In this document: in pieces, positions 26,380 to 64,000 of the stretch
Layout of the letters: each line of letters begins with the position of its first letter
Numbering within the stretch: the first letter of the stretch is position 1
Translations under genes and position numbers: made by a program
Source of the DNA: Larus michahellis
Taxonomy: Eukaryota; Chordata; Aves; Charadriiformes; Laridae
Reading direction: 5' to 3'
Assembly (NCBI RefSeq): GCF_964199755.1
Contig: NC_133906.1
Location: 14,171,378-14,235,377 of the forward strand
Length of the DNA: 64,000 nucleotides
The notes under the pieces: generated by a model
The model's database searches: none
Told to the model about the DNA's origin: nothing
What the model saw: the letters and a program-made list of their open reading frames with translations, nothing else

Positions 26380-28258
26380 CCATGTTTAATGAATTCATAG
26401 GATTCAGCTCCCCTTCTTTGTCTGTCTGAACAGATTTTGATATATTCTCTATAGAACCGAAATGGTTTTAATTACTTCGGGTCTATAGCCATGCTAAGAT
26501 GCTACTCTTTTGGTAAAAGTTTAACAGCAAAGATTACCAGCGTTAGTCTGCATCCTTCTCATTTAAAATCCCTCTGTGTGCATTGTGAAATGGGTGACTT
26601 TAAGCATCTGTGGAGGAAAATAATTACCGCGCCACTACATATCGCTGGATGCGTTCAGCAGCTGCTTTCGTACAAACTCGGGGCAACGAGGTCATTCGCA
26701 AAACGAGCTGGGTCTTTGAAAAGGCTGTGGGGTGGCTCCGATGCAACAGATGTTTACCTTCAGAGAGAGTTGTCACCCACCTCAAGACCAGGTTTTCAAA
26801 GCAGTATGTGGGACACAACCGCTCGGATGTGCCCGTTGATGGTGGCAGTGGTGCTCACCCGGTTCGCACTGCTTTGTGAGCCGTAGCTGCTCTTGCCCTG
26901 ATTAGTTCACGGTGATGGATATAGAAAGTTACAAAAATGCAACTAGAAAAGTTTTTATGTCTTCCAAATGCGCAAATGAATCTATATTTTTATGGGAACT
27001 CAACTGAAATTTCTCAATACCAGCTGTTGCATTCTAGGGTAATTCAGCTGGTTTTACGCGAGTCTCTTTGCTCATAACTAAAAGATAATGGACTATAGAC
27101 AAGTGTACTATAAATGGGAAGAAAAAAGTCACAAAGAAAAATTGTTTCCCAGGATGTCTGAAAAGAAATATGCAAATTAAGTCTATGACTAGAAAATGAG
27201 TGAGTTTTCTATTAAAAATACCCTCTGTCATTGTAGCTATTATATTATGAAGAACCAAGTGACTTCAGTGCTACTAAATATTTAACGAGAGAAACCAACA
27301 ATTTCTAGAAGTGTTGCTGCCTCCTATGGGAATAACCGTAACTAATTCTCTGCCCCCGAAGAGCAGATTTTGCATATTGCGCCCAAGCTGACCGCACTCC
27401 CCAGCTGCTGAAAGACTAATGCCCCCTACTCAACAGAATTTTTTACAAACTTTGACTCTGCTCCCTCAGCGTTTCCTGGCTTTTACCCGCTCTAATGGCC
27501 TGGATATTTCATGCCAAATTTCTCAAATACAATCACACAAATATGCATTAGAAGAGGGGGGACTCCTAACATCGCCTTCAGTAGTTCCAAGAGCAAAATC
27601 AGGCGCAGAAGAAAGCAAGCTGACAGTTACTATTTCTGTTATGCCTCCTCCTGAAATCGCATCCGCAAACCCTCCCAAAGGCATCCTGCAGAGAAAACTG
27701 ATCAGTTTTCATTAAATCGTTTTCCTAGGTTGCTGTGGGTTGAAAACTGCTCTCTGATGCTTAGTTTCCCTCATCATCCAAAGGTGAATTTTAACTGCAG
27801 TCGTCGCTTCTGTAGCCTCTCCGTGTTGGGGTGGGGTAGTCAGCACCGCTAACGGGCAAGGTATACAGGAAAGAAAACTGATGGCTTGAACATAACGTAA
27901 AAGCTCCTCAGTATGGAAACTCAAAATCGGTTTTGTCCTACAGAATCACTAGGTTTCGTGGCTTCTACGATATCTCAGTGGAGATATTATTCGCTTCCCA
28001 GCATTTTTCTCATAACCACAAATCATACCCCCAAATAAAAAATATCCCTTCAAAACCACTTCCTAATAGCAGAGCATACCTTATATTAGAAAACTTGCAA
28101 GTAGACCAGTGTTGTACCATGAAGCCTATACAGGGTTTTTTTGTTTTTGCTTTTTTTTTTTTTCCCAGTGTAAAAATATACAATGCTACTGCTTATTTGT
28201 TGCAGTGTAAAGGTCCAACCGGTACTTGCCTGCCAAAGGCTCTACTGCTATTGCCCTT
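26380..28258 (-). other. FSTL4: Probable FSTL4 3' untranslated region; end not fixed
   Basis: The sequence immediately downstream of the FSTL4 stop codon should be 3' UTR. I see no AATAAA on the minus strand in the first 2.7 kb. ATTAAA variants occur at 26472-26467 and near 26388-26380, and an AATAAA lies near 25463-25458. None can be chosen without transcript data, so the left boundary given is a guess. A long T run on the plus strand at about 28150-28163 would be an A-rich stretch early in the UTR. Confidence 0.3.
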
Positions 28259-35972
<7,714 letters not shown>

Positions 35973-36122
35973 CTGCACGGCTTTCTGAGTCTGGATATCA
36001 ATTATCATTACTCTATTCTGCTTAGGCTGTGTCACGTAAATGTACTTGTCTCTGACATTGACTGCTGAAGCCCAGAGGCAGGACTGAGCGCCTTCACCTT
36101 CCACTCTAGGACAGATCTCTTC
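35973..36122 (-). CDS. FSTL4: FSTL4 exon: C-terminal region
   Basis: A 150-nt, phase 0/0 exon encodes residues 189-238, starting EEICPRVEGEG and ending IQTQKAVQ. The core VNVRDKYIYVTQP followed by RVMIIDIQTQK has the look of one propeller blade: a strand, a surface turn, then a strand ending in an aliphatic run. Two Cys (in EEICP and QSCLW) could form a local disulfide, which is an inference. The acceptor is tttccccag and the donor is gtactt. Confidence 0.93.
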
Positions 36123-44332
<8,210 letters not shown>

Positions 44333-44359
44333 CTTCCTCTCGCCACAGTATGTTTGCAA
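44333..44359 (-). CDS. FSTL4: FSTL4 27-nt microexon (encodes LANILWREEG with split ends)
   Basis: This very short exon was located by following the reading frame. The exon at 45814-45948 ends on the first base of a Leu codon and the exon at 38980-39098 begins with the last two bases of a Gly codon, so a piece of length 0 modulo 3 carrying the family linker A-N-I-L-W-R-E-E was required. Exactly such a 27-nt segment occurs here, with an acceptor ending ctgcag and a donor reading gtactg. It adds residues 140-149 of the partial product and links Ig2 to the C-terminal region. The exact 27-nt fit, correct phase at both ends and intact splice dinucleotides make a chance match very unlikely. It is too short to be seen as an open reading frame. 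Confidence 0.92.
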
Positions 44360-54968
<10,609 letters not shown>

Positions 54969-57900
54969 TTATTATTTGGTAAAAATATTTTAAACACCAC
55001 ATGAAGGGAGACTACCCGTTCCATGGTCTTGATAGCATCGCAGCTTGGGAACACAGCTTGAATATTGAACAGTAAGTTTTAAAGTTCATAAATCAACACG
55101 CAGGGAGAAAATGAGCGGCAATTTAAGAGTAAGGCAAAGTAACTCATCTGAGAACATGAACTTTTGTGCTGGTTGCTAACAAGGTGCTCTTGGAACATAC
55201 AAAAGATGGCAATTTCCAGCTGTTTAATTTATGGGGGCATTTAGTATCAACCCGTTAACCTCAGATGCATAAAATGCTAACTTCTCGGTGGCTTAAGGTT
55301 TCCTTTATCTATGCTGGTTCTTAGAAAATGCACTGTAACCTTGAGACTTGATGAGAAAGAACTGAAACTGTTTGTCACTTATCTCAGACAATATACCAGG
55401 CAGGAGACAACGAAGATGACAAAAAGCATTTTCTCAAACAAACTTGTTTTGATCTGTAACTGCTTGACAAGCATCTTTCTTTATCCCCTTCATCTTCCTA
55501 GATCTGCTCTTGCATTACTTCAATTTTTGATTATAGATGGGGAGAATATGAGTCAGTACAGAGTTTTTGGCACTTGAAGACATTGTACAAGTGCCCTGCT
55601 TAGGAATTTATTTCAAATTATAGTTAACAGAATGACAGCACTGATGGGTATACGAAGCAGCTTCTCTTGTTACTCCATTAACGTTCCGACTTCTGCAGCT
55701 CCAGAACGTTTGTACTTCTGTGCAAACCCAGAAGGATACATTTAAAAAACACTTCATGAGGTTAAAGAACGATTTATCTTTAATTAGCTACATGTGTGAA
55801 GCACGCTAAACTAAACTCTGTAGAATTTCACTGCAAAAGTATGGTAAAATTCAGCTTAGAATCAGGGTGGCATGAACCCAGCACAACTGTGTGAGTGTTG
55901 AGGAGTGGTTTTGGTCGTGAAAACCCAAGGGCTCTTTTGGAAACTTCCAATATGTAGGTGGAAAGCCGGCCTGCAGCCAAGGGGAGGCTCCTACACAACG
56001 TTGTGCCAGCTGCCACCCTTGTCCAGCACGGCCGCCAGGAGAGAAATCGAAGTGCGGCACTGTAGTGTGGTCAGGAGGTGAGAACTCACAGCCAGCGTCT
56101 TCCACCATGACTTGATGGAACCTACCAGGGTGGATGGCATAAAATATGCAGAGCAAATTTGCTCTGTTGGTTGAGAGTCAAGAACTTGGGTCCCAATTTC
56201 TTTGTGATGGAGAAAGGGAACCCGTGCACAGGGGTGCTGACGCCGCTCCCTTTCCCTGCTGCACCCATAGCAGGTCAAACACTACAAGGAACCATCCTCA
56301 TCCATGCCGTTACTGCCAAATCCCCTGCCAGGTGCTCAAAATGACAAGCAAAAGTTGTTTGATCATCATATGGGCTGCTTTCTAAACCAAAACCATTTGA
56401 GGCTCCTTATATCTCTCATTTTCTGCCTCTTCAGGGTGCACCTGCTTTACAGTTTGAAGCTCTCCTTTCCAGCCATGACACTGCGAACATTTTTTGAAGG
56501 AAGCTGTGATCCTGAGGCAGACTTGCAATGCCAGCTGGCATGCTTAAAGAAAAGTACAAAAGTAGCCCATCTCTTGCAGTATAGGACAGATCTGGTGCTA
56601 CTTCTGTTGGCTCTTGAATCTTCTCCAGTAAATTCTGTCTGGCACGAGAGAAACATCTTCATGTCTCTCCTCTCAGTGGCAAGCCAGCACTGGCAGAGGG
56701 GAAGGGAAGTTTGGGAACGTGCCTGGTTTTTAAACATGTTACAAGGCAGACTGAGAGCAAGCACCGAGAAATACAGAGTTTGCAGGCAGCATAAGAACCC
56801 TTCCCAAAGCACAGACCTTGACCTGAGAGGGGACAAACATAACCACCCTGGTTCTGCTGTCTGCTACCCTATGGCACGTGCTGCCCCAACGGGTAAATGT
56901 ACGGACGGTTATAAAGAATAAATCTATAGAGGTTCCTGAAATTCATTGTCGACATCAAAAGCATCTCAGATATCATTGACACCTTGGGTGTCCAGCAGAT
57001 TTGGCATCTACACTATGGGATAAGCTGGTTAAACTACCCAATACATTTTTACAAATATCTACTCAAAAAATCCCATTTCAAGCATTTGTCTGTTTTCTGT
57101 TCAGTTAGATCTTTCCTGCCGGAAAGCAAAGATGCATGAGTAACTGCAAACAGAAAAGACATCAACCCTGTTCAAATGATATCTGCATGAGATAGAGAAA
57201 AAGCTTGCAGTGGAGGGCACTTAATATCAGTTTTTAAAGTTAATCCCAAAGCAACTCAAATTGAGTTTAGATCAATAAAAGCAGGATGGCTACTTTTATG
57301 AAATGATTTATAAGGAGTGTGGAAAAACAGGACAATAAAACCTTTTCTGGTTTAAGTATGTTGCTTCCTTTAAGATATCTCAGAAAAATGTTATGAATGC
57401 TTGGTTTGTGCTCTGTAATTGTCTTTTTATGGACGATCTGTTTTTTCCAATGCATACAAATGTATTAATATAAGTAAAGACCCTTGCAAAAACAAACTGA
57501 TGCAAGATTATAGTATTATTCTCTTCCTCTCCAAATGCATTTTTCTTGTAAAGAGAAGCCTATATCGGTAAAAGCATGGTTTATGACTTTTAAAAACTAT
57601 TTTCTGACTTCTAGCACTTAAAGAAGGTTATCAAATATGATTTAGCTTAACGCCGTATCATTTATGTCAGGCACAGAAGGAAATTATCTGCCCTGTATTA
57701 GAACTTGCACACACAGAGTCAATTCACAGAAGAGTACAACATTATTAAGAATGACCAATATTAGATGTGGGAAGAAAAAAGTGAGTATGAAATTTAGGTT
57801 CAATACTGAACCTTTTGTTGCTACAAAAATAATAGTGAATTCTCTAACAAATTAATGACTCTTTCCGTGTGTTTATTTATTGCAGCTCATGGTTTCTCCT

Positions 57901-58151
57901 TATGTTTTCCTGTGGATATAATTAGTACATTAGGATTTCACAGTTACATTTTATATATATGCATGCATTCTTATGCACAGGCACTTTCTGTGTATATTTT
58001 ATAAGGGTATATTTGGAAGTACTGTAAAAACCTAAGCCCTAGAGCATTAGGAAATGATAAGTCTTTGATTCCTTAACAGCCTCTAACTCCATGTCTTACA
58101 CTCAGCCCAGCCAGGAGTCCCGCAGCAGTGGGCAGCCCCGGTATCTGGGCT

Positions 58152-58465
58152 ATTTCATAGAATCGGTTTGGTTGGAAGAGACCTTTAACATCACCGAGTC
58201 TAACCATTAACCTAACACTGACAAAAACAGCACTAAAAGCCATGTCCCTCAGCTCCACGTCTGCCTGTCTTTTAAATGCCTCCAGGGATGGTGACTCAGC
58301 CACATCCCTGGGCAGCCTGTTCCAATGTTTGATAACCCTTTTGGTGAAGAAATTTTTCCTAATACTCAATCTAAACCCCCCCCTGGTGCAACTGGAGGCT
58401 GGTTCCTCTTGTCCTATTGCCTGTTCCTTGGAAGAAGAGACCGACCCCCACCTCACTGAACCTCC
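58152..58465 (-). repeat. CR1 LINE fragment with remains of the ORF2 C-terminus
   Basis: The plus strand begins TTTCATAGAATCGGTTTGGT and GGAAGAGACCTTTAACATC, the reverse complement of a CR1 3' terminus of a subfamily different from the others here. On the minus strand the frame encodes [20 protein letters not shown], then [13 protein letters not shown] and ELRDMA, the recognisable C-terminus of the CR1 ORF2 (endonuclease/reverse transcriptase polyprotein); only this tail, not the enzyme domains, is present. The frame is open from 58483 down to 58073 because the stop usually found just after LRDM is absent. The element is 5'-truncated and cannot move by itself. Confidence 0.93.
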
Positions 58466-59429
58466 TTTCCCCCACCCCTCCATACCGCTCTGCCACTGGG
58501 AGCTTTTAGGAGCTGCTCAGGTCCATCTCTTGCCACTGCATTAACCGGGATGCCAGTTAATGCTGACAGAGAGCTCAGCTGCTGGTTTGGTTTGCTGGTC
58601 CTCGACAGGGTGCAGCACCGTAGCGCTGCGTACAATTTTAACAAGCTGAGTTGGAACTGCAGGCCAATAAGGACCTCCTTGCCCCTCAAAAACGCCTATC
58701 AGGCAAGTGGGGAGCTCTTTGAATAAAAGCTCTCAGAAACTGTTTGGCACAAAACGTATTTATGGAGGTCAGAACCTGAGCTCCATCCTTCCATCCAAAC
58801 ACACATGCATAAGCTTGCTGGGAGAACTGGCAGGGGAGAGGATGGGGTGGGCAGAGGGAACGGGAAGAATTCACGCTGGAAAAAGGCAGAGGAAACGTTT
58901 CATGTGCTTTGACGTCTTTCAGATGGCTTTTGCTTGCAAAGCCAGGTTTCCAAGTCACCAGGAGCCTGAAAGCAGTCAAAGGGAACCATAAACACCTATA
59001 AGAATGATGTAACTTAATTCTTTTCTCCCTAAAAGTATCCCACCTTTAAAGCAGAGTATCTCAGGGCTGTCCAGGAGCTGCAGCGAGTGCTGCGTCGCCC
59101 CAGAGCTGGGACTGCCCACTCCTAACCCCAGCAATGCCCGACACGGACTGAAAAGGCATTTTTATGTATCATCCCATGAAAAAGGATAGACAAGCAGGAG
59201 AAAGGCAAAAAAGTAACTCCTGGGACATAGTTTTCCTCCTTGACCAGGGAAGGTGAATTTTCTTGTGAAGAGGAAGAAACAGAGGTGATGAAAATGTCTG
59301 AACAAAAGGCAGAAACCATTCTAACCCCACAAAGTGATGAGCCTTGCATCAAAGCGGCCAGATAAGGATACGGTGTTCATCACCTCTATTTTATGAATTT
59401 CATTACAAAACAATCTTACAGGTTCTGGT

Positions 59430-59446
59430 AAAAAAAAAAAAAAAAA
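59430..59446. repeat. Poly-A tract (17 A)
   Basis: Plain homopolymer in the upstream FSTL4 intron. Confidence 0.92.
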
Positions 59447-60678
59447 TTCAGGAAGCTATGCTTCTAATTTCTCATAATTGATAAGGTCGACTAGTGGCAG
59501 ATGATAAATTGACTTTTCCGGCAGTTTGTCTCATGTTTTCTCTCCCTTTTTCAAATAAAAAGTTCTCTGCCCTTCGTGAGCTTCTTTTATGTCTTGCAGT
59601 TACCCTTCAAATAAAGGATTGATTAAGTTTTAACTTCTCAAGATTAAAAAAATGCACCACCCTGCATTTTAAATTGACAACAGCTCAGTAATCTAAAAAA
59701 TAAAATAAAAAAGTTACTACTGCACTCAGTCAATTCCAAAAAATAACAAAGCAGATCCTAGAAAATGGATATGTACTTTTTTTTGTATTGTATTTCCTTT
59801 CCATCACTACTGATTACCCAAGGCATCGGTCTCTCCAAACAGAGGATTTTTCATATTTATTTATCCCATTCCTCCCTTCTAATGCATTCCCTGCTCATGC
59901 AATCTGCCACGGCTTGGAGACACCGCGCTTAGAAATGTGTAAAACATTGCATATTGCTTGTAAATCTTGTTCCCATTCTGTCTCAAGTGAAATCCAATAT
60001 GTGACTGTAACGCCACAAATCTCCTGCTCTGACCCCCAGGGACGCAGCCAGCGTCCCCTTAACCCACGTTAAGCCGGGGCGACGCCGCAGGGTGCGGGGG
60101 CACCGGCCGCCCGCTTTTTTTACCCCTTTCAGATGCTTCTTCATGAAACTTTCTAACACATCCTGGGGTTGTTCCAGAACAGAAACATATTTAAGACCCG
60201 CTAAATTTTTGTCTAGATTTTGTTTGCCAGGAAGTTTGAAGGGGAATTAGGAAAGAGTAGGTTCAGGCTTATTATTTTTTAGGATAGCTTGCAGTTACTT
60301 GAGAAAAAAAAAAACCCTTGCTGTATAGCTATAAATAGGAAGAAGAATCGGAAAAACAAGTCCCAGTGACACAAAACCAGACGATCTCCCCCTCTCTCCA
60401 GCTATCGGCAAATGCAGGCACACACCACGCCGCAGTACAGGACGGTGGGGTACACACTCCCCGGGCGGCCCATCCGACTTTAAACCTACACAGTGATTTT
60501 AAACGACCTCAGTTAGATACTGAATGCTCCTAATACACACTGGGGTGAGTCCCAACGATGGTCGATACCCCCTCACCATGCTGACTGAAAATTGTTCATA
60601 GCAGAAGTAATGACAGAGGGAACGGACCTCCCCCAGTGGTTTCTTCTCTTAGAAACCGGTTGCTGTGATTTCTTTCTA

Positions 60679-60765
<87 letters not shown>
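60679..60765. repeat. (AAT)29 microsatellite
   Basis: Eighty-seven bases of uninterrupted AAT trinucleotide, 29 perfect units, in the upstream FSTL4 intron. Its purity suggests that it is young or still changing length. The apparent poly-Asn and poly-Tyr reading frames across it are artefacts of the repeat. Confidence 0.98.
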
Positions 60766-63700
60766 TCACTTCCCTTTTAAACCCTTCCCTTTCAGCCCTT
60801 TCTGCCAAGCCCAGGGAAGCTGGGAGCCTTCCCCATGTGGTTTCAGCGCCCACTGACAAAGCCACTCCCGGCACTGGGGCTAGCTGGTGTCACTGGTTTT
60901 CCACTAGACGAAGAGAAACGCCATCACAATTTCATAGTAACCAGCAGGCAACGAAAATGTATGAACTAGTTCATGCTAAAAAAGCTTGCCTGATCCTCAG
61001 AGTCCCAGAAACCTCTCTCTGATGATGTTTACGGGATCTTAAAACAAAATGTACCCAAGCGTTTAATGAGATTATTATTATGCAAAATCTACAACAATGG
61101 CTATCACTTTGAAAATGATTTCTCCTCACTAATCAAATGTCTCTGATCTTTTTTACAATAGATTCATGAGTGATTCATATAAAAATAATAAAAACTAAAT
61201 TAGTCATGGGCTCTTAAATCACTTTCTTTGGTGCTTTTAATAATTCATTTCCAGAGACAAGCTGAGAACTTATGCTTCATTAATGTTATTTGTTCTTGGT
61301 TTTACACATGCTATCACTTTAGTAATTTACATGGAGAAAAATTCAGCCTTAAGCAAATGCCAGAAAACTATTGCAAACACAGTCTGATGGGGTATTAATT
61401 TATCTTTTCTTGTCTTTCTGCTCAAAGAATTTAGCACAACTTAAGACTTTGCTGGTGAGCCAAAAAAGTTCTTGACTTGAACATATGGAAATGAACTTTT
61501 TAGATAGTTGTGCAATTATAATACAGATAAAAATGGATGACTTTTACATCCTGAGAAACTCAGAGACAATACAACAAGGAAAATCAATGGTAGGTCATCC
61601 TGCTAGAGCTGTTGGAGGGGAGGAATCAGCATACCAGGGATTTAGTAAAATGGTTCTATATAATTGGATCTACTGGATTTTTCAGAAAAATGCAAAGACT
61701 GAACAGGTAAAGTACCAATCCTGGGAGGAAATTATATTCATAAACTCCAACTTTCTCCCTACAGTACAGAGGCAGATAACCGGGATTCGTGGATTTTGGT
61801 CTGTAATTCAATTATCATTTCCAACAGTCACAGCACATATGGGAGAGTACAACTGATTTCAGAGAGTCCTAATTCATCTGATTCTCAAATTTTTTTTCTA
61901 ATGCAATTTTTTAAGCATGCCAAGTCTAGTTACCTTAATAATTCACAGCAGACGGGCTCACTCCTTTCTCCTTGCTCATTTTTAGAAGATTCACACTGTA
62001 TTTCTAATTCTGCTTTTCTGTTATAACACCCAGACAGAGTGCATGCAATTCATCTACAGGGAGGTATACATCTCCAGAAAATGCAAGCAAAACAAAACCA
62101 CCCCAGGCTGCTAAGAGTAACATCTTCTTCCCCCAAACCAGGATGTTTAGGAAGGTAAAGCCTTAAACTCCACCCGATATTCAGGGCCAGATGAACAACT
62201 CTATTGTCTCCATGAAGGTATTTCTGCATTTGCAATAATCACCCACAAACTTTGGTCTGTGACCCAAAAATGAGCTATTACACTGAAGGCACAAGTGGAT
62301 ACAAGTTCTGTGATCTTCATTATGGCAAAGTGAGAGATTACATACATATATTCTGAAAATATTGTATGCGTTAATTTTTCACTTAACCTCTATTTTAGAG
62401 CCTGCAAAGACCTAAGATACTCTAAGCACCATGCAATTTCTCAAACTTTGATTTGAAAGAGAAAAAACTTGGCTTTAAACACATAACTTCCTGTAATTTA
62501 CTCCTATCGCTGTATTACTGCAGCATCTGGGATGACACAGGGTTTGATCATTTTAACAGCCCAATTTCTATTAGCAGGGTATTAAGTGGGGTTATTCACA
62601 CATGGTCTTTTTATTATTTAACAGTGAAACTACATTAAAAACATCAACAGGAATATATCGCCTTCATACAGCCTGTTTTAATGAGAAATCTAATCCAAGC
62701 GACTTGCACTTTAAAGGTTGGCCACTTGCTTTGGGTTTCAAATATTATACATGGAAAGACGGACGTCTAAATGAACGTGCATGAAACGTGTATTCAAGGA
62801 AGAGGCTCAGATCTTGTTAGAGCCATGAGATATACAGGGAGGTGAACCTTCCTGGGTGCACAGGTAGATGTGGAATATGAGTAATCGACAATTTAGGAGG
62901 TGGTCTGTGCCCCCCAGATTGACTCCTGCCACCTCCACATGCTCTTTGCACCGTGGACCTGGCAGAGGTTTGGTGGACAGAGATGGAGGCAGGCTTGGAT
63001 TCATCTGAGTAACACACACAGATTTGTATGGGGAGGAGGAAAACCTTTTTGGAGAAGAGAATCCCTCCTTTTCCTCTAAGCCAGGACTTACACCTCCGAG
63101 CTCAGCCTCCATATCTCAGGTGCCTCTGGAGTCCTGATGACAGGAACTCCAGCAGCAAAACCCAGACTTTCTTCACATGGCCTTACCAAAGGCAAGAAGG
63201 GCTGAAGGTGAGAGGAGAGGTCTCTCCAACCAAGTTTCCTTCCCCTGACAGGAGGCAATGACAGAAGAGACATATGGGAACGCGCTGTTCTGCTCCCATC
63301 AGATGCTCCTCAGCCATTTCCCGAACCAGAGACTTTGCCCTCATGCTGAACAGCTTCTCCCCTCAACCCTGGACTTGTCTGATCTTCAACCCACCTGCCT
63401 TTCAGCCTGCGTGACATCTCAACGCTACAATACAAAACTAAAAACGCATGAAGCTGCTGAAGGGGGTCTTTTGGACAGGAACATTCAAGACTTCTTTGAG
63501 AATTTGGCACGTGGACTTCTTACCAGACATTTCTCCAGGTACTTTGTGCAAGATGAGCTGATTGGTACACACAAGTGACAGTAATACACAGATGACATAC
63601 TGCATTTTGTTAACTCGTGGGAGAACTTTTTAAGGGCAAGTATTGATTTTTCATCAAACAAGGAGACCGACAAGTCATAAAGTAGCTGCAGAGCACTCTC

Positions 63701-64000
63701 CCTCCCGTGCCTTTAATCCCCTTCTGCATCAGCAGAAATGAAGAAACCTGTAGTTCAATGATGTGTAATGAAAAGCTTATTTTTGAACCAATATCTCACA
63801 TAGATTTGAGTTAAAGTGTACAGATTAATATGAAATGAATAATGAAAGACACTCATGAATTTATGTCATAGCTACCTGCATTACACTTGGTAATTCACCA
63901 AATTCTTATCTACCTGTATTCCATAATATTTGTTTTCTTATGATAATATTCTCTTCTGTGTTGTTTGCGTATGCTTTCACCATGCTGATGGAGGATAAAC

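Noticed and set aside
1..28258. Search for the 3' end of a neighbouring gene (for example HSPA4)
   Set aside because: No exon with HSP70-family or other recognisable protein sequence was found on either strand.
55851..56156. Minus-strand P-P-T-Y-W-K stretch considered as the upstream Ig1 exon of FSTL4
   Set aside because: It lacks the expected basic-Asn-Gly continuation, the Cys of the B strand and a donor in the correct phase before the exon at 54938.
60596..60874. Open frames with poly-Asn (plus) and poly-Tyr (minus) runs
   Set aside because: They are translations of the (AAT)29 microsatellite, not genes.

Overview
The window is vertebrate nuclear DNA, most likely from a bird; crocodilian or turtle origin cannot be excluded. 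The evidence is a multi-exon gene with GT-AG introns, five fragments of CR1 retroposons (two on the plus strand, three on the minus strand) some with the typical ATTCTRTG-type 3' end, and the absence of mammalian Alu/L1-like sequence or any bacterial-style gene order. There are no rRNA or tRNA genes, CRISPR arrays or operons that I can recognise.

The one gene I can support is the 3' half of FSTL4 (follistatin-like 4, a secreted follistatin-family glycoprotein), on the minus strand. Nine consecutive coding exons lie at 54938-54818, 47109-46948, 45948-45814, 44359-44333, 39098-38980, 36122-35973, 35381-35274, 32175-32066 and 28961-28259 (transcription order). Their lengths sum to 1635 nt, which is 545 codons in one continuous frame ending in TGA, or 544 residues. 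They encode the end of the first Ig domain, the whole second Ig domain, and the long C-terminal propeller-like region. One exon is only 27 nt long. The signal peptide, Kazal/follistatin, EF-hand and first half of Ig1 exons are not here; they must lie beyond position 64000.

Layout: 1-28258 lies downstream of FSTL4 and holds no recognisable coding exon. It has four CR1 fragments, homopolymer runs and several A+T-rich blocks that read like conserved non-coding sequence. From 28259 to 54938 is the 3' part of FSTL4, with introns of about 0.6 to 7.7 kb and no CR1 copy that I can see. From 54939 to 64000 is the next upstream intron, with one CR1 fragment that keeps part of the ORF2 C-terminal reading frame and a perfect (AAT)29 microsatellite.

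I found no novel multi-gene system. The most useful observations are the recovered 27-nt microexon, the fully consistent intron phases, the repeat-poor gene body, and a few unexplained open frames or non-coding blocks that are candidates only.
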